NCBI RefSeq assembly: GCF_003991565.1
Contig: NZ_CP032819.1
Coordinates: forward strand, 3,782,001-3,846,000
DNA length: 64,000 nt
Direction of reading: 5' to 3'
From: Butyricimonas faecalis
GTDB lineage: Bacteria; Bacteroidota; Bacteroidia; Bacteroidales; Marinifilaceae
The notes beneath the pieces were generated by a model. The model was not told the DNA's origin. It saw only the letters and a program-made list of their open reading frames with translations, and did no database searches. Each line of letters opens with the position of its first letter. Positions within the stretch are counted from its first letter, which is position 1. Shown here one piece after another: positions 35,063 through 44,797 of the stretch. Made by a program: the position numbers and the translations under genes.

Positions 35063-36244
35063 ATGACTATGGGACATGATGAATATATAGATTGGAAACT
35101 ATTGGTGTGTCGCATGAACGGGGAATTATCTAAGGAGGAAGAACAGAAGTTTTTGACGTGGCTTGCCAAGGATACCCGACGAAAAGCGTACTATGAGAGG
35201 ATGGTTGCCGAATGGAACAGTGATACTATCCGTGAGAGTGATATGTCACGGGAGTTGGCAAAATTGGATCAGTTCCTTTATCTGCAGAGGAAGAAAGGGC
35301 ATCAGGTAATGTTGCGTAGGCGATGGTTGAAATGGAGTGTGGCGGCCGTATTGCTTGTCGGGTTGATCAGTAGTGTGTATATGCTACAACGTACGCGAGT
35401 TGAAATCCTCGAGAAGACATCGGTTGCAGTTATTACTCCGGGGAAAAGTAAGGCTATTTTGATTCTGTCTGATGGGACAAGTGTGAACCTTGATCGTGGT
35501 GTGGATAGCACGGATACATTCATCGGTGTGGCAAAAATCAAGAGAAACGAGGGAACCATTTTGTTTGAAGAAGACAGGAGAGGGACTGAAATGGAATATA
35601 ATACAGTGATAACGCCCAAAGGGGGAGAGTACCATGTCGTGTTGAGTGATGGAAGTAAAGTTTGGTTAAATGCTGATTCAAAATTAAAGTTTCCGGTAAA
35701 TTTTGGAGAGGGAAAACGGGAGGTATTTCTTTCCGGAGAGGCTTATTTTGAGGTCGTGCATGACGAAGGGCATCCCTTTGTTGTAACAACGGATTTGGGA
35801 AATGTCAGGGTGTATGGTACGCAATTTAACGTGCGGCGTTATGTTGATGAAGAGGGAATTAGAGCAACCTTGGTGGATGGAAGTGTCGGCTTTGCTAAAA
35901 ATGGGCAGAAAGAAGATGAATACGTAAAAATAGAGCCTGGTTATCAAGTTCGTTACGAGGAAGGGCAGGAAGTTATTGTTCAAAAAGTAAAAGTATATAA
36001 TGAGATTGCTTGGAAAAATCATCAATTCAGTTTTGAACGGAAACCGTTGGATGAAATCATGAAAGATTTTATGCGGTGGTATGATGTGAATATTACTTTC
36101 GAAGACGAATCCTTGCATGAACTTTATTTTTCAGCAACATTGAATCGTTATGGGAATATTGAAACATTGTTGCGATTTTTTGAGGCAGGCTATGATATTA
36201 AGTTTGAGATAAATGGTAAAAATATAAAGATAAGGAGAAAATAA
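35063..36244 (+). CDS. FecR family anti-sigma factor (locus 1)
   Basis: 393 aa from the ATG at 35063. An ATG at 35036 is in frame but lies very close to the predicted promoter, and 35069 is also possible. A cytoplasmic sigma-binding segment (CRMNGELSKEEEQKFLTWLA) is followed by one membrane helix (WSVAAVLLVGLISSVYML, about residue 90). The periplasmic FecR domain (TPKGGEYHVVLSDGSKVWLN, VFLSGEAYFEV) and a C-terminal DUF4974/STN-interacting domain (FERKPLDEIMKDFMRWYD) come next. It relays a signal from the STN domain of the SusC encoded next. Confidence 0.93.
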   Translation: MTMGHDEYIDWKLLVCRMNGELSKEEEQKFLTWLAKDTRRKAYYERMVAEWNSDTIRESDMSRELAKLDQFLYLQRKKGHQVMLRRRWLKWSVAAVLLVGLISSVYMLQRTRVEILEKTSVAVITPGKSKAILILSDGTSVNLDRGVDSTDTFIGVAKIKRNEGTILFEEDRRGTEMEYNTVITPKGGEYHVVLSDGSKVWLNADSKLKFPVNFGEGKREVFLSGEAYFEVVHDEGHPFVVTTDLGNVRVYGTQFNVRRYVDEEGIRATLVDGSVGFAKNGQKEDEYVKIEPGYQVRYEEGQEVIVQKVKVYNEIAWKNHQFSFERKPLDEIMKDFMRWYDVNITFEDESLHELYFSATLNRYGNIETLLRFFEAGYDIKFEINGKNIKIRRK

Positions 36245-36327
36245 AAAAGTACGAGTTGAAAGTTTGGCGACCTGAACCCGTACAATTTATTGATACATAT
36301 TATTTAACATGTAAACATTTCAAAGGT

Positions 36328-39300
36328 ATGAAAAAAAATCAATTTGACAGGAGAGGAGTTCCTGTTAATTTTAGAAAAACGTGTCGAATTATGAAAACGT
36401 ATGTTATTTTCACACTATTTTTCACGTTATTCATTTCAAATGCTGTTTGGGGACAAGTGAAAACAGTGACATTGAACGTGAAATCAGAATCCGTAAGTGA
36501 TGTTTTGATTCGTATTAAGGATATTACGGGAGAGCAGATTATTTTTAACGAGAATCAGTTGGAAAAAGTGATATGTCAGAACATCTCCTTGAAAGACGTC
36601 CCGGTAAAGGATGCCATTGATGCGGTATTGAAGGGAAAAGGTTTTAGTTGCGAGGTGATTGACGGGGTGTATGTTATTAAGCGTGAGACAGAAAAACAAC
36701 AGGTGAAGGCTTTAAAAATCACGGGTAAAGTCACCGATAGCGGAAAGAATCCACTACCGGGAGTTACTGTACGAATAAAAAATACGAACATAGGAGTTGC
36801 CACGGATATGGATGGTAATTACACGATTACCGTGGCAGAGGGAAATGAAAAGCCCGTGTTGGTTTTCTCGTTCGTGGGAATGAATACACAGGAGATTACT
36901 TATGCAGGAAAAGATATTATAAACGTTACATTGCAAGATGAAGCTTCTGAGATTGACGAGGTTGTGGTTACCGGTATGTTTACTCGTAAAGCAGAGAGTT
37001 TCACGGGTGCGGCAACGACATTTAAACAAGAGGAGTTGAAAAGGGCCGGGAACCAAAATCTGCTGAAGAGTTTGAAAAATTTGGATCCTTCTTTTCAAAT
37101 TATGGAGAATCTAGAATTTGGTTCGGATCCTAACCGAACTCCGGAAATTCAGATGCGTGGACAAACATCATTTCCTAATCTTCAAGGAGAGTATGAAGGA
37201 AATCCGAATCAGCCGTTGTTTATTCTTGATGGATTTGAAACAACGATTGAAAAAGTGTATGATTTGGATATGAATAGGGTCGCTAGTGTAACGTTATTGA
37301 AAGATGCTGCAGCTAAGGCTATTTATGGTTCTAAAGCAGGTAATGGGGTAGTTGTTATAGAAACCATTCGTCCTAAAAGCGGTCAGCTGATGATTTCATA
37401 CACGGGTAATTTGGATATAGAAGTTCCTGATTTAACCGGTTATAATTTGATGAATGCTGCGGAGAAATTGGCATTTGAGAAAGAACGCGGGATGTATTTT
37501 CAAGGATATTGGAGTGCATCGGAGAAACAGAAATACGAGGAGTTGTATAATGCACTCTATGATGATGTGTTAAATGGTGTTGATACTTACTGGCTTAGCA
37601 AACCTTTACGTACCGGGGTGGGACAAAAGCATTCTTTAACCTTGGAAGGTGGTGATGAACGAATGCGTTATCAAGCGGGAGTTTCATATAATAATGTTGC
37701 CGGTGTTATGAAGAAATCAGATCGTAACACGTTAAATATTAACACGACTCTTTCGTACACATATAAGAATATGATTTTCCGCAATAGTTTGGAGTACACG
37801 CGGAATTGGTCTGCAAACTCTCCTTACGGCTCTTTTGATGAATATACACGATTGAATCCTTACTGGCGACCTTATGATGAAAATGGAAACCCGATAGTGG
37901 AGTTGGGAACCATCAGACAGAAAGTTTATTACAATCCCTTGTATAATGCAACGTTAAATACGAAAGATGAATCCTATTATAGTGAAGTTCGTGAGAATTT
38001 TAGCATGGATTGGAAGATGAATGAAATGTTTCGGGCTACAGGTTCGTTTGCCTACACTCATTATCAAAATGGTTCAGATGTTTTCTACCCTGCCAGTCAT
38101 ACGAAATTTATCGAGTATAATGAGGAGGAAATGAGCGATCGTAAAGGCAGTTATACTAAAACGTATGGTAATCGAAATGCAATACAAGTAAATATCGGTT
38201 TGAATTTCAATAAAACATGGGGGAAGCATTTGGTTTTTGCTAACGCGACTTGGAATATTTCAACCAATCATAATGTAACAAATTCTTACATGGCTGAAGG
38301 GTTCGGTAATGATCACATGGATGATATCTCGTTTGCCATCCAATATGCTAAAGATAGTAAACCTTCAGGGAGTAATAGTAAAACACGTGAGATCGGTATC
38401 ATTGGGGCATTGAATTATTCATACGATGACAGGTATCTTTTTGACGCCTCGATTCGGGAAAGTGCTTCTTCCATGTATGGTGCAGATAATCGCTGGGGTA
38501 CATTCTGGTCATTAGGAGCAGGATGGAATGTTCATAAAGAAAGTTTTTTAAAAGACAACGGAGTCATCACGCAATTGAAATTGCGTGCCTCAATGGGCTA
38601 CACGGGTACACAGAATTTCGATCCCTTCCAGGCTCGGGCCCGGTATGAATATGGAGATACTTATTATGATAGCAGTTATGGTGCTCAATTACTTGGTTTG
38701 CCTAATGCTGCATTGAAATGGCAACGTAATATGGATTATAATGTCGGAATGGATTTAGCCGTGAAACGCTTGCTGATTTTGCGTGCAGAGTATTATATCC
38801 AACGGACAGATGATTTGTTATCAGATATTTCTATTCCTTTATCTATGGGATTTTCTTCTTATAAAGATAATTTAGGAAAAATAGAAAATCGGGGGTATGA
38901 GTTTTCCGTAGCCTTGACCCCGTGGCGGAATGATAAGAAATCTGCATGGGTTACCGTTAATGTTTCAGCTCTTCATAATGAGAATAAAATTAAGGAAATT
39001 CATGACATATTCAAGAGTCATAATGATACGGAAAATGCCGCTAAAGATGAGATCATAAATTCAAATTCGGGAACAAACGAGGAGTATGAGGAACGGGTTG
39101 AAAAATACACGAAACCTTCAACTCTTTATTATGAGGGACAATCAATGACCGCTATCTGGGGAATGAAATCGCTAGGGATTGATCCGATGACCGGGGAAGA
39201 ATGGTATTTGGATAAAGCTGGAAATCGGACTCAACTTTGGAGTTCTGATCAACAAGTGGTAATCGGTGATACTCAAGATAAGTTAAGAGGAACAATCGGG

Positions 39301-39738
39301 TTAAGCGCAGGATTTAAAGGATTCACGCTTTCCATGACTTGCAGTTATAAGTTTGGTGGGGATATTTATAATTCCACGTTAATTTCAAGAGTAGAAAATG
39401 TTACCTTGAGAGATAACTTGGATAAGCGTATTTTAAATTCTTGGAGAAAGGTGGGTGATGAAGCACCTTATAAGGCTGCTAAGAGTTATGATGGAGCAAT
39501 AAATTATACGAAGCCGACATCTCGTTTCATACAGAAAAATAATGAACTATATATATCATCCATTAATTTGGGATACGACTTTTTTGGTCATAGTTGGTTA
39601 AGCAAGGTGGGATTGGAGCGTTTAAAATTGTCTTTCTATATGAATGAATTAGCTCGTTTCTCAACGTTGAAAATAGAGAGAGGAACGTCTTACCCGTTTG
39701 CCCGTAATTATTCTTTCTCATTGCAGGCTACATTTTAA
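36328..39738 (+). CDS. SusC/RagA TonB-dependent transporter with STN domain (locus 1)
   Basis: 1136 aa from the ATG at 36328. The N-terminus carries a basic pre-region then a signal peptide (MKTYVIFTLFFTLFISNAVW). An STN signalling domain (about 40-125, LNVKSESVSDVLIRIKDITG) contacts FecR. A carboxypeptidase-D-like domain (KITGKVTDSGKNPLPGVTV) follows, then the plug with IQMRGQTSFPN, FILDGFETTIE and VTLLKDAAAKAIYGSKAGNG, and a 22-strand barrel ending in FSLQATF. Outer-membrane importer, energy by TonB. The substrate is unknown. No glycosidases accompany it, so glycan import is not indicated. Confidence 0.95.
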   Translation: MKKNQFDRRGVPVNFRKTCRIMKTYVIFTLFFTLFISNAVWGQVKTVTLNVKSESVSDVLIRIKDITGEQIIFNENQLEKVICQNISLKDVPVKDAIDAVLKGKGFSCEVIDGVYVIKRETEKQQVKALKITGKVTDSGKNPLPGVTVRIKNTNIGVATDMDGNYTITVAEGNEKPVLVFSFVGMNTQEITYAGKDIINVTLQDEASEIDEVVVTGMFTRKAESFTGAATTFKQEELKRAGNQNLLKSLKNLDPSFQIMENLEFGSDPNRTPEIQMRGQTSFPNLQGEYEGNPNQPLFILDGFETTIEKVYDLDMNRVASVTLLKDAAAKAIYGSKAGNGVVVIETIRPKSGQLMISYTGNLDIEVPDLTGYNLMNAAEKLAFEKERGMYFQGYWSASEKQKYEELYNALYDDVLNGVDTYWLSKPLRTGVGQKHSLTLEGGDERMRYQAGVSYNNVAGVMKKSDRNTLNINTTLSYTYKNMIFRNSLEYTRNWSANSPYGSFDEYTRLNPYWRPYDENGNPIVELGTIRQKVYYNPLYNATLNTKDESYYSEVRENFSMDWKMNEMFRATGSFAYTHYQNGSDVFYPASHTKFIEYNEEEMSDRKGSYTKTYGNRNAIQVNIGLNFNKTWGKHLVFANATWNISTNHNVTNSYMAEGFGNDHMDDISFAIQYAKDSKPSGSNSKTREIGIIGALNYSYDDRYLFDASIRESASSMYGADNRWGTFWSLGAGWNVHKESFLKDNGVITQLKLRASMGYTGTQNFDPFQARARYEYGDTYYDSSYGAQLLGLPNAALKWQRNMDYNVGMDLAVKRLLILRAEYYIQRTDDLLSDISIPLSMGFSSYKDNLGKIENRGYEFSVALTPWRNDKKSAWVTVNVSALHNENKIKEIHDIFKSHNDTENAAKDEIINSNSGTNEEYEERVEKYTKPSTLYYEGQSMTAIWGMKSLGIDPMTGEEWYLDKAGNRTQLWSSDQQVVIGDTQDKLRGTIGLSAGFKGFTLSMTCSYKFGGDIYNSTLISRVENVTLRDNLDKRILNSWRKVGDEAPYKAAKSYDGAINYTKPTSRFIQKNNELYISSINLGYDFFGHSWLSKVGLERLKLSFYMNELARFSTLKIERGTSYPFARNYSFSLQATF

Positions 39739-39755
39739 TTATAAATAAGAAGATT

Positions 39756-41225
39756 ATGAAAGTGATAAAAATATTTCTGATTGTGGGTATGGCACTTTTG
39801 AGTGTGTCATGTGACAAGTGGTTGGATGTAAAGCCTCAATCCCAGTTGGATAGGGATGATTTGTTCTCCTCGGAGAATGGTTATTCGGATGCCTTAATTG
39901 GTGTTTATGCCGAATTGTGTGACGGGAGTCTGTATGGGCGTGAATTGACTTACGGGGCTTTGGATGTTATGGCCGGGTATTATGACAAGGGAAATATGAT
40001 GGGAGAATTTCCTTATCTTTATCAATATCTTTACAAAAAAGATAATACGAATAAGCAGGATTATGTAATAAATATAATTGATGCTTTCTGGTCAAAAATT
40101 TATACCCAGATTGCGAACTTGAATGCCATGCTCCAGACGATTGACGGAAATAAGAATTTGTTTTCAGGGGAAAATTATAATGTAATTAAAGGAGAGGCAA
40201 TAGGTTTACGGGCTTTTTTACATTTTGAATTATTGCGTATGTTCGGGGAACCTTATGCCAAGGATAAGGATGCCGAGTCAATTCCTTATGTGGATGAATT
40301 TACGACTTCTGTTACACGTCTTTATACAGTGGATGAGATTATTACATTGGTATTAAAAGACTTGGAAACGGCCAAAGGATTATTGGAGAATGATCCGATA
40401 CACTTAGGAACGACCCCCAGTACGGTTCTAGCTTCAAAAGTAACAGTTGATGCAAACAATAATATTTACGCTTGGCACAATCGTCGTTTCCACTTTAATT
40501 ATTATGCAGCAATCGCAACAATGGCACGAGTGTATTTGTGGAAAGGGGATAAAGCGAATGCATTGTCAAAAGCGTTGGAGGTGATTGCTGCTCAAGAAGA
40601 AAAGTTCCCATGGGTTATTGCCGGTAATTTAATGAATATTGGTTCAGATAAGATATCGGATAAAATTCAGGATGCTACGTTTGCTACGGAACATATTTTT
40701 GCGTTGAATGCAACGAAATTGGAGACTTTATCGGATGGTTACCTGTATGGAGGACAAGGGAGTTTGTTATTGACCGATCGTTCTATTTACCCGAGCTCTT
40801 TTGATTATCGTTATAAGAACTTGTTTAAGATATTGGATGGTACAACGTTGTATGTTACTCGTAAATACGAGTCTTTGAGTAATGTATCTGCGGCCTTCAA
40901 AAACAGGATACCGATGATTCGTATTTCTGAGATGTATTATATTGCAGCAGAGTGTGAAGGAGATGGAACGTTAGCAACGGATTATCTGAATGCGGTCCGT
41001 AATAACCGCGGGCTTACAGCCGAGAAATTAGAGAACTTGACTCCTGATTTGCTTAAGAATGAAATTTTCAAGGAATACCAGAAGGAATTTTATGGAGAGG
41101 GACAATTGTGGTATTATTACAAACGTACGTTAGCTCCGACGATTGAAGCAAACAAAAATTATTTCACGAGCATTGATCTTTATACGTTTGATCGTCCTGA
41201 AAATGAGGATGCTTACCGCTTTTAA
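39756..41225 (+). CDS. SusD/RagB family nutrient-binding lipoprotein (locus 1)
   Basis: 489 aa. Lipoprotein signal with VSCDKWLDVKPQSQLDRDDL after Cys20, the standard SusD start, including the Q-x-D-L-F element. TPR-like helices include LRAFLHFELLRMFGEPYAKD. The C-terminus ends with DLYTFDRPENEDAYRF. It forms the lid over the SusC barrel encoded 17 bp upstream. Confidence 0.95.
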   Translation: MKVIKIFLIVGMALLSVSCDKWLDVKPQSQLDRDDLFSSENGYSDALIGVYAELCDGSLYGRELTYGALDVMAGYYDKGNMMGEFPYLYQYLYKKDNTNKQDYVINIIDAFWSKIYTQIANLNAMLQTIDGNKNLFSGENYNVIKGEAIGLRAFLHFELLRMFGEPYAKDKDAESIPYVDEFTTSVTRLYTVDEIITLVLKDLETAKGLLENDPIHLGTTPSTVLASKVTVDANNNIYAWHNRRFHFNYYAAIATMARVYLWKGDKANALSKALEVIAAQEEKFPWVIAGNLMNIGSDKISDKIQDATFATEHIFALNATKLETLSDGYLYGGQGSLLLTDRSIYPSSFDYRYKNLFKILDGTTLYVTRKYESLSNVSAAFKNRIPMIRISEMYYIAAECEGDGTLATDYLNAVRNNRGLTAEKLENLTPDLLKNEIFKEYQKEFYGEGQLWYYYKRTLAPTIEANKNYFTSIDLYTFDRPENEDAYRF

Positions 41226-41242
41226 TTCTAAAATTGAATGAC

Positions 41243-41923
41243 ATGAAAAAGATGAAAATATGTTTTATGGTGTTGGCTGCACTCGTTGTTATGGCTTGCT
41301 CCAAAGATAAGATAGAGACGTGGGAGAGTAAGAGTTTTGTGTGGTTTGTAAATACTGATACGACGGTACTCTCTTTTTTGCAATATGCTGATGATGTGAA
41401 AGAGGCCATGATAGAATTTGAGCTTTCCATGGCAGGGCAGACGGTATCTTATGACCGGAAAATAGATGTGCAAATGAGTACGCCTCCTAGTGGGGTAGGC
41501 ACTAAGGTGGAGGTGACGAATGCAATCATTCCTGCTGATTCGGTGAACGGAGTTGTCAAGATAAAAGTTTTTCGAACGGCTAATTTAACTGAAAGAGCAG
41601 ACACGATGGTTTTTAAATTATGTGCAACGGAGTATTTGGAAGTAGGCGACACGTTACAATTGAAAAAAGCTTTGGTAATTGCAGATATGGCCGTAAAACC
41701 GGGATGGTGGAATAATTGGGCAGATTATTATATTGGGAATTATTCAGAGGAAAGATATCGCGTTATTATTGCTGCAACGGGTTCTACCGGCAGTCCGGCA
41801 GGAGAAGGATGGTATGGTTCGGAATGGCTACTGAACAAATATTTACTCAAAAAATATGTTCAGGACCATGGTCCTTTTTATGAAGCAGATGGAGTTACTG
41901 AAATCACATTTCCTAATCTATAA
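41243..41923 (+). CDS. DUF4843 domain lipoprotein
   Basis: 226 aa from the ATG at 41243. Lipobox VMAC at about Cys18, followed by a charged SKDKIETWE. The body shows the DUF4843 pattern (VWFVNTDTTVLSFLQYADDV, DRKIDVQMS, IPADSVNGVVKIKVFRTANL, DTMVFKLCAT), a beta-sandwich family found directly after SusD in peptide- and mucin-related loci. Probably surface-exposed, an accessory binding protein of the SusC/D complex. Confidence 0.85.
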   Translation: MKKMKICFMVLAALVVMACSKDKIETWESKSFVWFVNTDTTVLSFLQYADDVKEAMIEFELSMAGQTVSYDRKIDVQMSTPPSGVGTKVEVTNAIIPADSVNGVVKIKVFRTANLTERADTMVFKLCATEYLEVGDTLQLKKALVIADMAVKPGWWNNWADYYIGNYSEERYRVIIAATGSTGSPAGEGWYGSEWLLNKYLLKKYVQDHGPFYEADGVTEITFPNL

Positions 41924-41935
41924 ATGATTTTAACG

Positions 41936-43537
41936 ATGAAAAAAATATATTTTGTCTTACTTGCCGTGATGTTTTTTTGCGGGTGTTATGACGATAAAGG
42001 TAATTATGACTACACGACACAAGAAGCGTTTGAAATAAGTCTTGAAGAAACTTATTTCGAACGTCAGATAGGAGGACATTTGTCCATACAACCCACCATA
42101 AAGACAAAGATACCGGAAACGGATCTTACCTATCAATGGGAAGTACATAGTTTGAAGCCGGGAGATGGGTATACTCTTTTTAATAAATTTGCGGAGGGCA
42201 AAGATCTTGATTGGGAATGTGTATCAACAGAGTTGATGCCGGGTATCGGTCAATATACAATTCGTCTTCATGCAACTCAGACATCCACGCAACGTAATTT
42301 TTATTCGGAGCAAATTACACTTTCTATTGCCGGAGTGACGGGATTGCTTGTCTTACACGGTAATGATTCACAAAGCGATATCGGTTTATTGGTTGCACCT
42401 GAATTTCGGGGGACCAATGTGATGGATGAAACCATCGAAAATTACCCCACCATGTATTCACAGGCTAATGGGTCAAAAATACAGGGTAAAGGCAAAGCTA
42501 TCTATCATTTATTCACATCTAATATGGTGTATAATGGATTAGAAAATCGTTGTTATGTTGCCGCGTTGACGGATCAAGGAGTTACGTTGGCAAATTATTC
42601 TGGATTACAAAGATCGGCAGACTATTTGGATCTGTTTTATTCTCCCTCGATTCCGCATGGGAAACCGCAAAGTTTTTACGTGTATGATTCTTATGAGACA
42701 ATTGTGGATGATGGTATGTTATTTTTTACAACACCTTCCTATGCTCCTTTGTATATAGCACCTCTTGACGATGATGTGCAGGCCTCTTTGGAAGAGTTTG
42801 AAAATGGAATCTATTTTTCTCCATTTGTGTTGAGAGGGAAAAGTGGTGCTACGTACACCCGTATGATCATGTTTAATATGATAGACCGCGGATTTGTGGG
42901 ATATTCCGATGGAAGTATGTGGCCCAACAGATACACGAAACTTGATGCCACGTTGGATGGGACAACTTCTGTTCCATTTAACCCTGCAAAGATGGATGCA
43001 GATTTATTGTATATGGATCATGGTGGAAGTACTAATCATACGATGGCTGTAATGCAGGAAAATGATGGGAAAAAACTTGTTGTCGAAATGGATTTCAATA
43101 CACAAACTCTGTCCCAAATGCCTTATGCAAAATATAGTGATGTGAGTGGTTTACAAGATTTCGATCAGGCTTTTTCCTATGCTTTTGGGGAAGATCAATT
43201 TCACATGTGCTATTATGCCACGTCAAATGCTATCTATCGTTATTCCGTGGAGAAGGGAAAGGTTCCTCAAAGTGAAAAATTGATGACTATTGATGGGCAA
43301 GTGGTAGATTTTAAGGGAGCTGAGATCACGATGATGCGTTTGTTGAAACCCAATGCAACAACCAATGATTCTTGGTCATATAAATATTATAATCAAATGC
43401 TTGTAGTCGGAACTTATGCTAACGGAGAAGGTACGTTACGGGCCTTTATTGTTGATCAATCCAGTGGTCGGGTACTATCAGAGACTTCATATTCTGGTTT
43501 TGACAGAATATATGATGTTGCTGTGAAAGGATTATAG
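41936..43537 (+). CDS. PKD-like family surface lipoprotein
   Basis: 533 aa from the ATG at 41936 (ATG at 41924 alternative). The lipobox (FFCGC) is followed by YDDKGNYDY, a D/K-rich stretch of the kind that directs Bacteroidetes lipoproteins to the cell surface. An N-terminal PKD/Ig-like domain (LSIQPTIKTKIPETDLTYQW) is followed by a region with beta-propeller-like periodicity (GLLVLHGNDSQSDIGLL, LFYSPSIPHGKPQSFYVYD). Annotated family: PKD-like family lipoprotein. Substrate unknown. Fourth gene of the operon. Confidence 0.8.
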   Translation: MKKIYFVLLAVMFFCGCYDDKGNYDYTTQEAFEISLEETYFERQIGGHLSIQPTIKTKIPETDLTYQWEVHSLKPGDGYTLFNKFAEGKDLDWECVSTELMPGIGQYTIRLHATQTSTQRNFYSEQITLSIAGVTGLLVLHGNDSQSDIGLLVAPEFRGTNVMDETIENYPTMYSQANGSKIQGKGKAIYHLFTSNMVYNGLENRCYVAALTDQGVTLANYSGLQRSADYLDLFYSPSIPHGKPQSFYVYDSYETIVDDGMLFFTTPSYAPLYIAPLDDDVQASLEEFENGIYFSPFVLRGKSGATYTRMIMFNMIDRGFVGYSDGSMWPNRYTKLDATLDGTTSVPFNPAKMDADLLYMDHGGSTNHTMAVMQENDGKKLVVEMDFNTQTLSQMPYAKYSDVSGLQDFDQAFSYAFGEDQFHMCYYATSNAIYRYSVEKGKVPQSEKLMTIDGQVVDFKGAEITMMRLLKPNATTNDSWSYKYYNQMLVVGTYANGEGTLRAFIVDQSSGRVLSETSYSGFDRIYDVAVKGL

Positions 43538-43561
43538 CTATTGTTATAATTGTTGCCATAT

Positions 43562-43622
43562 TGAATAGAGTGATAAATTTCTTGAAAATGGATGTTTGGG
43601 GAAAGATAATTCACTCTATTCA
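43562..43622. repeat. 12-bp inverted repeat in the intergenic gap
   Basis: TGAATAGAGTGA (43562-43573) and TCACTCTATTCA (43611-43622) are perfect complements with a 37-nt loop. No T-run follows the stem. It may attenuate transcription between the susCD-lipoprotein genes and the redox genes, or bind a dimeric regulator. Confidence 0.5.
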
Positions 43623-43705
43623 GGATGGTATAGCCAAATTTTACAATGATACATTAGTTATATTGTATTGATAATTAAATTATTGCATTCTAAAATAGAA
43701 ATATT

Positions 43706-44779
43706 ATGAGAAAATTTGTTTGTATTGTAACTGTATTGTTGTCTATAGTTGTAACTGTTAAAGCACAGGATTACGAGGCATTAGGTAAATTTATGAAAAA
43801 GTATAGTCAGAATTGGGCTAGAAGCTATAACGAGCAAATAGGGCAGCCTATGCCTTCCTATCATTTTGACAAGAAATTGAATAGTAAAGCCTTGAAAGGT
43901 AAATTCGTCGTGTTGAATTTTTGGGCAACTTGGTGTGGAGGATGTCGTATATTATCTTGTGATTTGGATACCGTATTATTTCGCAATATGACACCATATA
44001 AGGGGGTACAGGTGATTGGTGTGGATGCCCATGAGAATATGGTGGATAAAGGATTGAAAGCTAAAAAATGGTGGGAAGAACAGAAAATATCTTATCCCGC
44101 CGTCTATGGAAAGGCGGCAGATGCCTGCTGTGATACAGTACATGGAACACATCCTTCCGTGTTACTTCTTGATGACGAAGGAATTATCCGGGGGCGTTGG
44201 GATGCTTGGTCTCCGGGGCTTGGCGGTATGGTAAAACTGGCGATATGGGCTCTGAAAATTGTACCGGAAAATGGGATTAAAGCTGATGTGTCAACCGTTC
44301 AGAACTTGATGGCTCAAAAAGAATGGGATAGAGCTCTTTATTTACTGGAATGTATGCCGGAAATTGCCGAGTATGCGGCGTTGAAGTACACATGTTTGCT
44401 TGAATTTGATGAAAGGTATGCCATTGAGTATTTTGGAGAAATACGGGAAAAATATAAAGATCATCCTTTGTATGTTGATATAATGGAGAGTGTTATGCAT
44501 GATGTTTTAGCTTCGGATTCACACGATTACAATCTTGTTAAGAATGGAATAGATGCTATTATTGAATTGTTCTATAAGAATAAAGGTGGTGATTACAGAT
44601 TGTATGAAAATATAGGAATCCTGCGTTGTCGTTATGCTGATTATTACAAAGAGAGAAGCTTGAGCTATTTTCAACAAAGTATTGATGTGGCAAAACGGTC
44701 AAACGTGGATGCCAACGAGATCGAAAGGCTTGAAAAACAATTTGAAATTGTAAAGAAAGAAATAGAACAAGGAAAATAA
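43706..44779 (+). CDS. Exported TlpA-like thioredoxin-fold protein with helical C-terminus
   Basis: 357 aa. Signal peptide (residues 1-20, cleavage near KAQ). TlpA/AhpC-TSA domain (about 45-185) has the active site FWATWCGGCRIL, Cys77 and Cys80. The more usual CGPC or CxPC is replaced by CGGC, which should change the redox potential. The remaining 170 residues are helical and TPR-like. Predicted periplasmic disulfide oxidoreductase. It follows the lipoprotein genes after a 168-bp gap. Confidence 0.8.
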   Translation: MRKFVCIVTVLLSIVVTVKAQDYEALGKFMKKYSQNWARSYNEQIGQPMPSYHFDKKLNSKALKGKFVVLNFWATWCGGCRILSCDLDTVLFRNMTPYKGVQVIGVDAHENMVDKGLKAKKWWEEQKISYPAVYGKAADACCDTVHGTHPSVLLLDDEGIIRGRWDAWSPGLGGMVKLAIWALKIVPENGIKADVSTVQNLMAQKEWDRALYLLECMPEIAEYAALKYTCLLEFDERYAIEYFGEIREKYKDHPLYVDIMESVMHDVLASDSHDYNLVKNGIDAIIELFYKNKGGDYRLYENIGILRCRYADYYKERSLSYFQQSIDVAKRSNVDANEIERLEKQFEIVKKEIEQGK

Positions 44780-44797
44780 CCGGGTTAAACTATATGT